NCBI GenBank assembly: GCA_964541605.1
Contig: CAZIQY010000024.1
Span: 1-38,274 of the forward strand
Reading direction: 5' to 3'
Source: CAZIQY01 sp964541605
GTDB lineage: Bacteria > Desulfobacterota > Syntrophia > Syntrophales > UBA2185
DNA length: 38,274 nucleotides
Below, piece after piece: positions 23,493 to 31,351 of this stretch. Positions within the stretch are counted from its first letter, which is position 1, and each line of letters begins with the position of its first letter. A program made the translations under genes and the position numbers. The notes beneath the pieces were generated by a model. That model saw only the letters and a program-made list of their open reading frames with translations, was not told the origin of the DNA and did no database searches.

Positions 23493-24816
23493 ATTCTCTT
23501 TTTGTCCAGAAGAGAATCATAAAAAATGCCATAAGATTTGAAAGGGGTTGTGCCATCCACACGCCGTTCAGTCCAAACCACGAGGGAAGTATGAAAATCA
23601 TGGGTATCAGAAAAAGGGCATCTCTCATAAGCAACAGGGTCATGGAAGTCAATCCCTTGCCAAGTCCGATAAACATGTTGATCCATACCAGATTGGGACC
23701 GATCAGGAGGAGCATGGATACGAATATTCTTAGAGCGGGCACGGCAATCTCGATCAACCGGGCATCGTCTGTGAAGAGTGTGAGAATTGAATGGGCGAAG
23801 ATTTCAAAAAGAATAAAAGACGCTATGCAAAAAATGGTTGTCCATTTGACTGCAACATTTACCGTTTCAATCAGTCTGTCATAGAGCCTGGCGCCTTCAT
23901 TGAAACCCACCATCGGCATAACGCCATGACCGATTCCGAACAGAACCATCACAACCAGTCCATTGATACGGAAGCAAAGACCGAGAGTGGCTATGGCGAG
24001 GGGGCCGTAGTTACCGAGAACGTGATTATAAACGATCATTACGAGGCCAAAAAACAGGTTCATAATAAGGGAAGGAAACCCGGTTTGATAGATGGCGTAA
24101 ATAATGTCCATATTCGGTAGCAGATACTGCCATCGCAGGTCGTATTTGGAAGATTTTGACTGAAGATAATAAAAAGACAACATTCCGGCGACAACATAGG
24201 CAATGACGGCAGATATGGCCGCACCGAGAATTCCCATTCTGGGAAATGGACCCAATCCAAGGATAAGAATCGGATCGAGAATGGCACCGACAATCGACAT
24301 GACCAGAACGACAACCATGGAGGTATAGGGCCTCCCCTCTGCTCGCAGGAGGTTATTCGACATCATCATGAACAGCAGGAAAGGTGAACCGAACGAGACC
24401 GTGACAAGGTATTGTCCGGACAATGAAAGAATCTCATCCGGAGCGCCAAAGACTTTCAGGATCAGGTCATCGTAGAGCAGTGTCAGCAGGATGATGAGGA
24501 ATCCAAATATTACGGAAAGGATAATCACCTGTCCTGCCGTTTGACGTGCTTTTACATCCTTGCCGGCGCCGAACATTCTCGCGGCAAATGATCCGGCGCC
24601 GACACCGGTGCCGACACCGATAGCCCCGAAAATCATCTGGATGGGAAAACAGATGGTGAGTGCGGCAATGGCCTCTGGACTGACGCGGGTTAGCCAGAAG
24701 GTATCAATGAGATTATAAACGGCCAGCGCAAGCATCGCTGCAATGGATGGCCAGCTCATTTTCAGAAGCAGGGGGAGGATGGGTTCCCTGCCCAAATCAA
24801 GAGCTTTGTTTGTCAT
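23467..24816 (-). CDS. MATE family efflux protein
   Basis: The 449-residue protein has twelve hydrophobic segments in two similar halves, as in all MATE transporters. It opens with LDLGREPILPLLLKMSWPSIAAMLALAVYNLIDTFWL (key elements P-xx-LLxxM-xP and YNLIDTFWL), a hallmark of the NorM/DinF-related branch. MATE proteins export drugs or metabolites in exchange for Na+ or H+. The substrate cannot be predicted. The gene is alone on the minus strand. The start lacks a strong ribosome site. It converges on and overlaps the dppF gene by 26 bases. Confidence 0.9.
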   Translation of the reverse strand: MTNKALDLGREPILPLLLKMSWPSIAAMLALAVYNLIDTFWLTRVSPEAIAALTICFPIQMIFGAIGVGTGVGAGSFAARMFGAGKDVKARQTAGQVIILSVIFGFLIILLTLLYDDLILKVFGAPDEILSLSGQYLVTVSFGSPFLLFMMMSNNLLRAEGRPYTSMVVVLVMSIVGAILDPILILGLGPFPRMGILGAAISAVIAYVVAGMLSFYYLQSKSSKYDLRWQYLLPNMDIIYAIYQTGFPSLIMNLFFGLVMIVYNHVLGNYGPLAIATLGLCFRINGLVVMVLFGIGHGVMPMVGFNEGARLYDRLIETVNVAVKWTTIFCIASFILFEIFAHSILTLFTDDARLIEIAVPALRIFVSMLLLIGPNLVWINMFIGLGKGLTSMTLLLMRDALFLIPMIFILPSWFGLNGVWMAQPLSNLMAFFMILFWTKREFSTIRLHH

Positions 24817-24937
24817 AGAAATACAGGGCTTTGATGATTATTGAAGGCGATTAAAAATCTTCGCTTCGCCTCGCAGAACACTTTATTTAAAGACGGTATC
24901 TGCTAACATGTGTTGAGAATCAATTACAAGAAAATTT

Positions 24938-25864
24938 ATGAAATATAATCTCATCGTCATATTAGGGCCGACTGCTTCCGGTAAAACCAGCCTGGCAGCC
25001 CGTTTAGCCGGAAACATCGGCGCCGAAATCATATCGGCAGATTCCCGGCAGGTTTACCGGGGTATGGACATTGGAACGGGCAAGGATCTTGCGGAATATG
25101 TGGTTGAAGGCGTCAGCATACCGTATCATCTCATTAACATTGTGGATCCCGATGATGAATTCAATGTTTTTGAGTACCAGAGGCGTTTTTTAAATTGCTT
25201 CAAAGAGATTTCTTCACGGGGGATAATGCCGATGCTTGTCGGCGGGACGGGACTTTACATCGAATCTGTTCTCAAAGGTTACCGGATGCCCTTTGTTCCT
25301 GAGAATTCGAAACTCAGAAAAGAAGTTGAAACGGAGGACATGGAAACGCTGGCAAAAAGGCTTCTTGAACGAAATCCCGAAGTTCATAACACAACCGATC
25401 TGAAGGATCGAGGGAGGTTGATACGCGCCATTGAGATTGCGGAGCATATATATGTCCACGGTCTGGATGAAAGCGTTTCAATGCCTCATATCATCCCGCT
25501 GGTAATCGGGATACGCTGGGAACGGTCGATCCTGCGCCGGCGGATCACGGAACGCCTGCGTGAGAGATTGAAAAACGGAATGGTGGAAGAAGTGATAAGG
25601 CTTCATGAATCCGGCATCGGCTGGGGAAAGCTGGATTATTTTGGTCTTGAGTATCGATACGTTGGCCTCTATCTGCAGGGAAAAATCAATGACACGGACA
25701 TGTTTCAGACACTCGCTACACGAATTCACCAGTTTGCGAAAAGACAGGAGACATGGTTCAGGCGGATGGAAAGGAAAGGCATTGAAATCCAATGGTTTCA
25801 TGGTGCAGATTATGAAGAGGTACAGACATTCATAAAAAGGCATATCGAGAGGCCATTAAAATGA
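24938..25864 (+). CDS. miaA: tRNA dimethylallyltransferase
   Basis: The 308-residue enzyme adds a dimethylallyl group to A37 of tRNAs that read codons starting with U. It shows P-loop GPTASGKTSL (residues 10-19), the family motif ISADSRQVYRGMDIGTGK (Asp-Ser-Arg-Gln-Val-Tyr, near 33-50), HLINIVDPDDEFNVFEY, and GGTGLYIESVLKGY, all standard for MiaA. The C-terminal part has the RxRQxxWFR-type signature as AKRQETWFRR. Length is normal. It appears to be a single-gene unit or to be followed, after 146 bases, by the parvulin gene. Confidence 0.95.
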   Translation: MKYNLIVILGPTASGKTSLAARLAGNIGAEIISADSRQVYRGMDIGTGKDLAEYVVEGVSIPYHLINIVDPDDEFNVFEYQRRFLNCFKEISSRGIMPMLVGGTGLYIESVLKGYRMPFVPENSKLRKEVETEDMETLAKRLLERNPEVHNTTDLKDRGRLIRAIEIAEHIYVHGLDESVSMPHIIPLVIGIRWERSILRRRITERLRERLKNGMVEEVIRLHESGIGWGKLDYFGLEYRYVGLYLQGKINDTDMFQTLATRIHQFAKRQETWFRRMERKGIEIQWFHGADYEEVQTFIKRHIERPLK

Positions 25865-26010
25865 TTGACGTTGTTTTCTCATTTACATATACTCCGCTAT
25901 CCTGTAAGGGTGTAACCGCCTGAAATTCGAATTATCCTGCAAGTCCGGATGATGTGGAAACAGAAAACAGGAACAATTGGGAAAAATTTGTAAATCATGG
26001 AGGTTCTATC

Positions 26011-27102
26011 ATGGCGTATCATAAACATAACCGTCTCATCGTGATGATGGTCTGTTTATTTTTTATTTTATTTGTCGGTTGCGGATCAAAAGATGAAAAA
26101 AAAGGAAGTGCGGCAACGGAACCGGAAAAGACTGCTCCGACTGAACAGCAGGCAACTCCACAGACAGGAACCGCTGCAACCCCATCATCAATTTTGCCTT
26201 CCGGACCGTCCGCAGTCGTTATAGATGTGGATGGCGCTAAACTGACGCAGGAGCGGGTTGATTCGGAAATAAGAAAAAAAATGGCGGCGATAAAGAACCA
26301 GATCCCCAAGGAGCGAATGAAGCAGGCCAGGGCCGAGATGCGCAAACAGGTGATCAACGACTTCACTATCAGAGCACTCCTCGTCAATGAGATAAACAGG
26401 CTGAAAATCACTGCCAGCGAAAAGGAAGTCTCAGACGCTGTAGAACGTCTAAAGCAAAGCCTGCCTCAGGGAATGACAATAGAAGACCTGATGAAGAAAA
26501 ACAATATTACCAAAGAGAAAATGTATGATGAAATCCGCCTGGGGGTTAAGGTCAACAAGCTTGTCCTTTCACAAAAAGGGGGCAAGTCAAAACCAACGGA
26601 TAAGGAAGTTTCAAGATTTTACGAAAAAAACAAAAGCAAATTCATGGTTCCTGAGGCTGTCCATGTACGGCATATCCTTATTGCCAAGGCTGCGGGGGAA
26701 AACGACAAGATAAAAAAAGAAAAAAAGGCAAAGGCGGAGGGGCTGAGGAAGCAATTACTTGCAGGCGCTGATTTTGCAGAAACCGCAAAAAATAACTCCG
26801 ACTGCCCCAGTAAAAGCACGGGCGGCGATTTGGGAACATTTTCGCGGGGAGAAATGGTAAAACCCTTTGAAGAGGCAGCTTTTACACAGGAGAAAAATGC
26901 CATCGGGCCTGTCGTTGAGACCGATTTCGGTTATCACATCATTCAGGTGCTGGAGCGTGTTGCTCCAAAGACAATGGGTTTGGATGAAACCATGAAGGCA
27001 AAAATTTCGTCCTATCTCCAGCAGCAGAAGCAGCAGGAAACCTTCGAAACCTTGTTGAAGAAGCTGAGGGCAAAGGCGAACATCGTTGTCTATCAGAATT
27101 GA
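26011..27102 (+). CDS. Peptidyl-prolyl cis-trans isomerase lipoprotein (SurA/PrsA-like parvulin)
   Basis: The ATG at 26011 follows GGAGG at 7 bases; the frame is open 57 bases further upstream but that part looks non-coding. The 363-residue protein has a signal peptide with a lipobox-like FVGC (Cys24), a Thr/Pro/Ala-rich linker, a helical SurA_N-type chaperone region (about 60-200) and a parvulin domain (about 212-315) with VHVRHILIAK, GGDLGTFSRGEMVKPFEEAAF (key GGDLG, F) and TDFGYHIIQV. It would help fold secreted or outer-membrane proteins in the periplasm. A helical C-terminal tail returns to the chaperone module, as in SurA and PpiD. There is a single parvulin domain, not two. Confidence 0.9.
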   Translation: MAYHKHNRLIVMMVCLFFILFVGCGSKDEKKGSAATEPEKTAPTEQQATPQTGTAATPSSILPSGPSAVVIDVDGAKLTQERVDSEIRKKMAAIKNQIPKERMKQARAEMRKQVINDFTIRALLVNEINRLKITASEKEVSDAVERLKQSLPQGMTIEDLMKKNNITKEKMYDEIRLGVKVNKLVLSQKGGKSKPTDKEVSRFYEKNKSKFMVPEAVHVRHILIAKAAGENDKIKKEKKAKAEGLRKQLLAGADFAETAKNNSDCPSKSTGGDLGTFSRGEMVKPFEEAAFTQEKNAIGPVVETDFGYHIIQVLERVAPKTMGLDETMKAKISSYLQQQKQQETFETLLKKLRAKANIVVYQN

Positions 27103-27130
27103 CAGGAACCGAACTTTATATGAGAATACA

Positions 27131-27198
27131 GGAGTCAGAATACAGAAGACAGAACAAAAACAGCCTATTGGCTATTTTGACTTCTGGCTTCTAACTTC
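27131..27198. repeat. 68-bp imperfect inverted-repeat element
   Basis: The left arm (27131-27154) and right arm (27175-27198) are imperfect inverted copies matching at 18 of 24 positions, made of purine-rich CAGAAG/GTCAGAA-like words. The centre holds a small hairpin AGCC-TATT-GGCT followed by ATTTT. It sits between converging genes and could also serve as a terminator. Confidence 0.55.
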
Positions 27199-27232
27199 AC
27201 ATGCTTTGTTGTGGCCCGCATGGTCATGGGGG

Positions 27233-28048
27233 TTAGAATGAGTGCTTTTTCTCCGGGAAAAGCCCCTCCCTGACTTCAACAATATACTGACTGACGGCAG
27301 CTTTCATTTGTTCACTTATATTACAGTACGTCTTGACGAATTTTGGTGTAAACCTTTCGAACATTCCCAGCATATCATTGATGACAAGGACCTGGCCATC
27401 GCAATTGACACCGGCGCCGATACCGATGGTAGGTATTGACACCGATTTGCTGATCGCTTCTGCAAGTCCGGCAGGTACGCATTCCAGGACGATGGAAAAG
27501 GCTCCTGCCTCTTCAAGAATCCCGGCATCTTCCAGGAGTCTTTTTGCTGCAGCATCTTCCTTCCCCTGAACCTTGTATCCTCCGATCTGATGAACGGATT
27601 GAGGCGTAAGTCCGATGTGTCCCATTACGGGAATGCCCGCGGACGTGATTTTCCTTGTGAGTTCAGCTACCTCCCTGCCTCCCTCAAGCTTGACACCCTG
27701 AGCGCCCGCCTCTTGAAGAAAACGGCCGGCATTGTTCATAGCGTCTTCAACGGAAACCTGATATGACATAAAGGGCATGTCTCCGACAACCATGGCGTGT
27801 TTTGCGGCTCGTGAAACGGCCTTGGTATGGTGTATCATGTCTTCCATTGTCACGGGGAGGGTGCTGTCATATCCGAGAATGACCATGCCCAGAGAATCTC
27901 CCACAAGAATGATATCTATGCCCGCTTCGTCTACAATGAGCGCCGTTGGATAATCGTAGGCTGTCAGCATGGTTATTTTTTCACCTTTTTTTTTCATATT
28001 CCGAATTGCGGCAGTCGTTATCCTGGTTATCATGACTTGCTTACTCAT
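27233..28048 (-). CDS. panB: 3-methyl-2-oxobutanoate hydroxymethyltransferase
   Basis: The 271-residue protein shows the PanB hallmarks MLTAYDYPTALIVDEAGID, ILVGDSLGMVILGYDSTLPVTMEDM (magnesium-binding Asp in VGDS), GDMPFMSYQ, VKLEGG, GHIGLTPQS and TIGIGAGVNCDGQVLV. It transfers a hydroxymethyl group from methylene-tetrahydrofolate to 2-oxoisovalerate, making ketopantoate, the first step of pantothenate and coenzyme A synthesis. It overlaps the DUF2520 gene by 4 bases (ATGA-type coupling), so the two are cotranslated. Two start choices exist: Met1 or Met6; both leave the domain complete. Confidence 0.96.
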   Translation of the reverse strand: MSKQVMITRITTAAIRNMKKKGEKITMLTAYDYPTALIVDEAGIDIILVGDSLGMVILGYDSTLPVTMEDMIHHTKAVSRAAKHAMVVGDMPFMSYQVSVEDAMNNAGRFLQEAGAQGVKLEGGREVAELTRKITSAGIPVMGHIGLTPQSVHQIGGYKVQGKEDAAAKRLLEDAGILEEAGAFSIVLECVPAGLAEAISKSVSIPTIGIGAGVNCDGQVLVINDMLGMFERFTPKFVKTYCNISEQMKAAVSQYIVEVREGLFPEKKHSF

Positions 28049-28944
28049 TCCCCCAAACCTCCTCTCAACATTTTTTTTATGGTTTCGGCTTCTTCCTTTG
28101 ACAGCGTTTTCTTTTCAATCCCGATATCCGCCGTCAGAATTCCCATTGCGCAGTAGGCCTGTAAATAAAGCGGAAGCTTGTCACGAAAGGCCTGCAAATG
28201 TTTCCTGATCGTGCCTATATCGCCACGTGCAACCGGACCGGTTAAGGCGGAAACCGTTCCCTTCATTTCAATGTTCTTGAGTGTACCTCTGACGAGAGGC
28301 CAGAAAGCTTGAATGGCGTCATCATGACTCAGCCCCAAAGACAGATAAATTTCTTCAACCGTATGCATCAAGGCCGTCAGATAGTTAGAAGCCATACAGG
28401 CGGCAGCGTGATAAAGCGGTTTGTCTTCTTCCGGAATGAAAAAAGGAATTCCTCCCATGTCCTTGACGATTTGAACCGACCATGCTTTGATATTGTCATT
28501 TGTGGTGATTCCAAATGTACTTCCAGGTATATTTTTTATGGCTCCTTCCACATCTGCAAAGGATTGAAGAGGATGAATACTCGCCACGCAAGCGCCGGCT
28601 TTTTTTGCAGCAGACAGAAGATCAAGCCCGCCGGCGCCACTCATATGAATGACCTTTTTCCCCGGATATATGCCGCCTTCTTGAGTGACTTTTTCACAGG
28701 TCGACTGAATGGCATCATCGGCTGTGGTGATAAAAATACAGTCGGCCTGCGCGGCCGCATCGGAAAAACTTGTAGCGGGTTTGCCGCCCGTGAAGGCGAC
28801 ACCATGATTGAGAGAAGAGACTGACCGGCTCGCAACCGCCACAATGGGATATCCCGCTGATTTGAGAAGATATCCGACAGCCGTGCCCACCTTGCCGAGG
28901 CCTAAAATCGCAATGGTATCTTTTCCGGTTTCATTCATATGCAT
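28045..28944 (-). CDS. Rossmann-like/DUF2520 dehydrogenase, candidate ketopantoate reductase
   Basis: The 299-residue protein has an N-terminal NAD(P)-binding motif GLGKVGTAVGYLLKSAGY (residues 14-31), SRS after strand 2 (an arginine there favours NADPH), a central stretch with HMSGAGGLDLL and SIHPLQSF, and a helical C-terminal DUF2520 domain (about 165-299) with KPLYHAAACMASNYL. The layout is that of 6-phosphogluconate-type dehydrogenases such as PanE. Because the gene is translationally coupled to panB and no panE is visible, it may supply the missing reductase step (ketopantoate to pantoate), as for the PanG type. This is inference. Neither Met1 nor Met3 has a good ribosome site. Confidence 0.8.
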   Translation of the reverse strand: MHMNETGKDTIAILGLGKVGTAVGYLLKSAGYPIVAVASRSVSSLNHGVAFTGGKPATSFSDAAAQADCIFITTADDAIQSTCEKVTQEGGIYPGKKVIHMSGAGGLDLLSAAKKAGACVASIHPLQSFADVEGAIKNIPGSTFGITTNDNIKAWSVQIVKDMGGIPFFIPEEDKPLYHAAACMASNYLTALMHTVEEIYLSLGLSHDDAIQAFWPLVRGTLKNIEMKGTVSALTGPVARGDIGTIRKHLQAFRDKLPLYLQAYCAMGILTADIGIEKKTLSKEEAETIKKMLRGGLGE

Positions 28945-28954
28945 GGCCGTTAAT

Positions 28955-28984
28955 AAAAAAACCTCCCGGACAAACCTCGGAAGG
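28955..28984 (-). terminator. Terminator-like hairpin in the leader of the DUF2520-panB operon
   Basis: On the minus strand CCTTCCG (28978-28984) pairs with CGGGAGG (seven pairs including one G-T), and the stem is followed at once by seven T (28955-28961). It ends 10 bases before the start codon of the gene it would precede, on the same strand, so it looks like an attenuator rather than the end of another gene. No gene on this strand ends upstream. Confidence 0.5.
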
Positions 28985-29032
28985 CCTTAAGATTCAGCAC
29001 TCTTTTTCGACCATTCCGTCTCAGTCCATCCG

Positions 29033-29086
29033 ATATGGATCCAAGCGGATGCACAATCCATATCACAAATGCAAGAATACAGTCAA
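29033..29086 (-). promoter_or_regulatory. Candidate promoter with overlapping operator-like inverted repeat
   Basis: A minus-strand TTGACT (29081-29086) is followed after 18 bases by TATGGA (29057-29062). A perfect 8-base inverted repeat, ATATGGAT and ATCCATAT (29033-29040 and 29056-29063), overlaps the putative -10 box, as a repressor site might. The -10 match is weak. It would drive the DUF2520-panB operon. Confidence 0.35.
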
Positions 29087-29117
29087 CAGGATTTACACAG
29101 GAAAGATGCTATAAATC

Positions 29118-29843
29118 ATGGCGACGACGCTTGTAATCAAGGGGGATGTTGTATATATACTAAAGAGAAACTTTAAATTAAGTGGATCAGGTGTCGGATT
29201 GAGGACCGTTGATTTGATGGTATTTGACTTTGACGGCACCCTGGTTGACTCCGGGGAAGATATCGCTGCGTCCGTGAATCATACCCTCAAGATATTGGGT
29301 GTTCCCGAAAAAGAAACGGATACGATCATACATTACATAGGAGACGGTGTTCAGAAGCTGATTGAGAAATCCATCGGCCCGGAGGGCAGGGATCGATATC
29401 AGGAAGCGATGGAAATATTTTCGTCCCATTACGCCCGGCACATGCTGGATACGACAACTCTTTATCGCTCTGTGATAGAAACCCTCTCTCATTTTCAGGA
29501 AAAGAAAAAAATCGTTATTACAAACAAACGCAAATATTTTACTTTAACAATAGCTGAATCTTTGAGTCTCACGGAATATTTTGAAGAGATCATCGGAGCA
29601 GACAGCACACCCTACAAAAAGCCCGATCCCCGCCTGCTGCATCCGGTCATTGAGAGGTACCATTCAGCATCTGATAAAACTATTGTGATTGGTGATGGCA
29701 TCAATGACATTCTGCTGGCTAAGAATGCCGGGGTGCAAAGCTGTGCCCTACTGAATGGATTGACCCAAAGAGATACCCTTATTTCTTTGAATCCCGATTT
29801 TTGCTGTGAAGACATTTCGGAGTTAAAGAATCTATTCCGATGA
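29118..29843 (+). CDS. HAD-family phosphatase (phosphoglycolate phosphatase-like)
   Basis: The HAD motifs are all present: motif I FDFDGTLVDSG (the nucleophile and acid-base aspartates), motif II in IVITNKRKY (Thr), motif III Lys in PYKKPDP, and motif IV IGDGINDILLAKNAG. A helical cap between motifs I and II identifies subclass I, like Gph. Gph removes phosphate from 2-phosphoglycolate; other small phosphates are possible. The start is uncertain. The ATG at 29118 gives 241 residues with about 30 atypical leading residues and no good ribosome site; a TTG at 29199 would give a length more like other members. It precedes tilS by 16 bases. Confidence 0.85.
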   Translation: MATTLVIKGDVVYILKRNFKLSGSGVGLRTVDLMVFDFDGTLVDSGEDIAASVNHTLKILGVPEKETDTIIHYIGDGVQKLIEKSIGPEGRDRYQEAMEIFSSHYARHMLDTTTLYRSVIETLSHFQEKKKIVITNKRKYFTLTIAESLSLTEYFEEIIGADSTPYKKPDPRLLHPVIERYHSASDKTIVIGDGINDILLAKNAGVQSCALLNGLTQRDTLISLNPDFCCEDISELKNLFR

Positions 29844-29859
29844 TGGTGACTGCCGGGCT

Positions 29860-31248
29860 ATGATTGAAAAAGTAAAAAAAGCTATAAAAAAGCATGGCAT
29901 GCTCGAAAGGGAAGATCGGGTTGTCGTGGCGGTTTCAGGTGGAGCGGATTCAATGGCCCTGCTGAAGATTATGGAACTTCTTTCGGGCAAATACAGCCTA
30001 AGATTGGTGTCAGCCCATCTCAATCACGGGATCCGGGAGGAAAGCGGCGATCGGGAAGAACAGTTTGTCCGTCGATTCAGCCAAGGCATGGGTATTGATC
30101 TCGAAAGTAAAAAAATTAACGTGCCTGCTCTGCAGAAAGGATCCGGAAAATCCATCGAAGAGGTCGGAAGAGAAGAGAGACATCGATTTTTAATGGGTGT
30201 TGCCGAGAAGCATGGAGCGCAAAAAATTGCCTTGGGGCATCATTTACATGATCAGACTGAAACAGTGATCATGAATTTTTTAAGAGGAAGCGGCACGGAG
30301 GGCTTAAAAGGCATGTTGCCTGTGAGGGACGGCATTATTATCAGGCCGCTTCTTGGCATAAGGAAGGAAGAGATCTTAGATTTTTTAGAGGAACATCAAG
30401 TTCCATACACGATGGACCCCTCAAATGACAGTGATGTATATTTAAGAAACAGGATCAGACATGGATTGATACCGGAGTTAAAAAAACGATTCAATCCCAA
30501 TCTGGATGAAACTCTCGGCAACATGTCGGAAATCATGCGCCTTGAAAATGATTACATGGAAGCGATGGTTGGCAAGATTCTTGCCGACTGGGGCGTGACG
30601 TTGTTGGATGAAGAAATCAGAATCAAACGGGACGATCTCATCAGTCTTCATCCCGCCATGCAAAACCGGATCATCAAAACCGTCCTTAAGCACTTCAGTC
30701 TTTCAGGCAAGGGCATCGGATATGTTCATATCAAAGCTGCCATTAATCTGGCGGGTGATTGTAAACCGGGAGGAGAGGCGATTCTTCCTTCCCGGATACT
30801 TGTGAGACGCGAGTATGATGACCTCTTTTTCGGCAGGCAAGAGATGAAAAACAGTGAACGACGGGAAGGATTTTGTTATGCCGTGTCCGCACCGGAGAAG
30901 GTTCATATCAGGGAACTCAACAGAATCATGACACTTGAAATGGTTCAGCCTCCGGAGAGCGTCCTGTCGGATAACCCCAACAGAGTTTATATGGATTTTG
31001 AAAAAATCGTCCCTCCTCTTGTGGTCAGAACGATTAAGCCGGGAGACAACATGCAACCCCTGGGAATGGCAGGTACAAAGAAATTGAAATCATATTTTAT
31101 TGACAGGAAAATCCCTCAGACAAAAAGGAAACAAATCCCACTTCTGGCGGACGGAGAGTCAGTCATCTGGATCGCAGGAATGAGAATGAGCGAACGCGTT
31201 AAAATTACAAATAAATCGAAAGAAATCTTAAAGGTAGAAATCATTTGA
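29860..31248 (+). CDS. tilS: tRNA(Ile)-lysidine synthetase
   Basis: The 462-residue enzyme has the PP-loop VAVSGGADSMALL (residues 23-35), HLNHGIR, and ALGHHLHDQTETVIMNFLRGSG, diagnostic of TilS. A middle helical domain and a C-terminal domain (about 385-462) with KSYFIDRKIPQTKR follow, the longer E. coli-like architecture. It attaches lysine to C34 of tRNA-Ile(CAU), so that it reads AUA; essential in bacteria. In many bacteria tilS sits directly before ftsH, as it does here, separated by 103 bases with no clear terminator. Confidence 0.95.
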   Translation: MIEKVKKAIKKHGMLEREDRVVVAVSGGADSMALLKIMELLSGKYSLRLVSAHLNHGIREESGDREEQFVRRFSQGMGIDLESKKINVPALQKGSGKSIEEVGREERHRFLMGVAEKHGAQKIALGHHLHDQTETVIMNFLRGSGTEGLKGMLPVRDGIIIRPLLGIRKEEILDFLEEHQVPYTMDPSNDSDVYLRNRIRHGLIPELKKRFNPNLDETLGNMSEIMRLENDYMEAMVGKILADWGVTLLDEEIRIKRDDLISLHPAMQNRIIKTVLKHFSLSGKGIGYVHIKAAINLAGDCKPGGEAILPSRILVRREYDDLFFGRQEMKNSERREGFCYAVSAPEKVHIRELNRIMTLEMVQPPESVLSDNPNRVYMDFEKIVPPLVVRTIKPGDNMQPLGMAGTKKLKSYFIDRKIPQTKRKQIPLLADGESVIWIAGMRMSERVKITNKSKEILKVEII

Positions 31249-31351
31249 AATAAGTCCAATGTTATTGTAAGGGAGTAAAGCATCATTCGAGTAATGCTGA
31301 TAATTGTCGGATCGAACGATTTTTTAAGGTTGTGCAAAAGGAGAAATAAAT

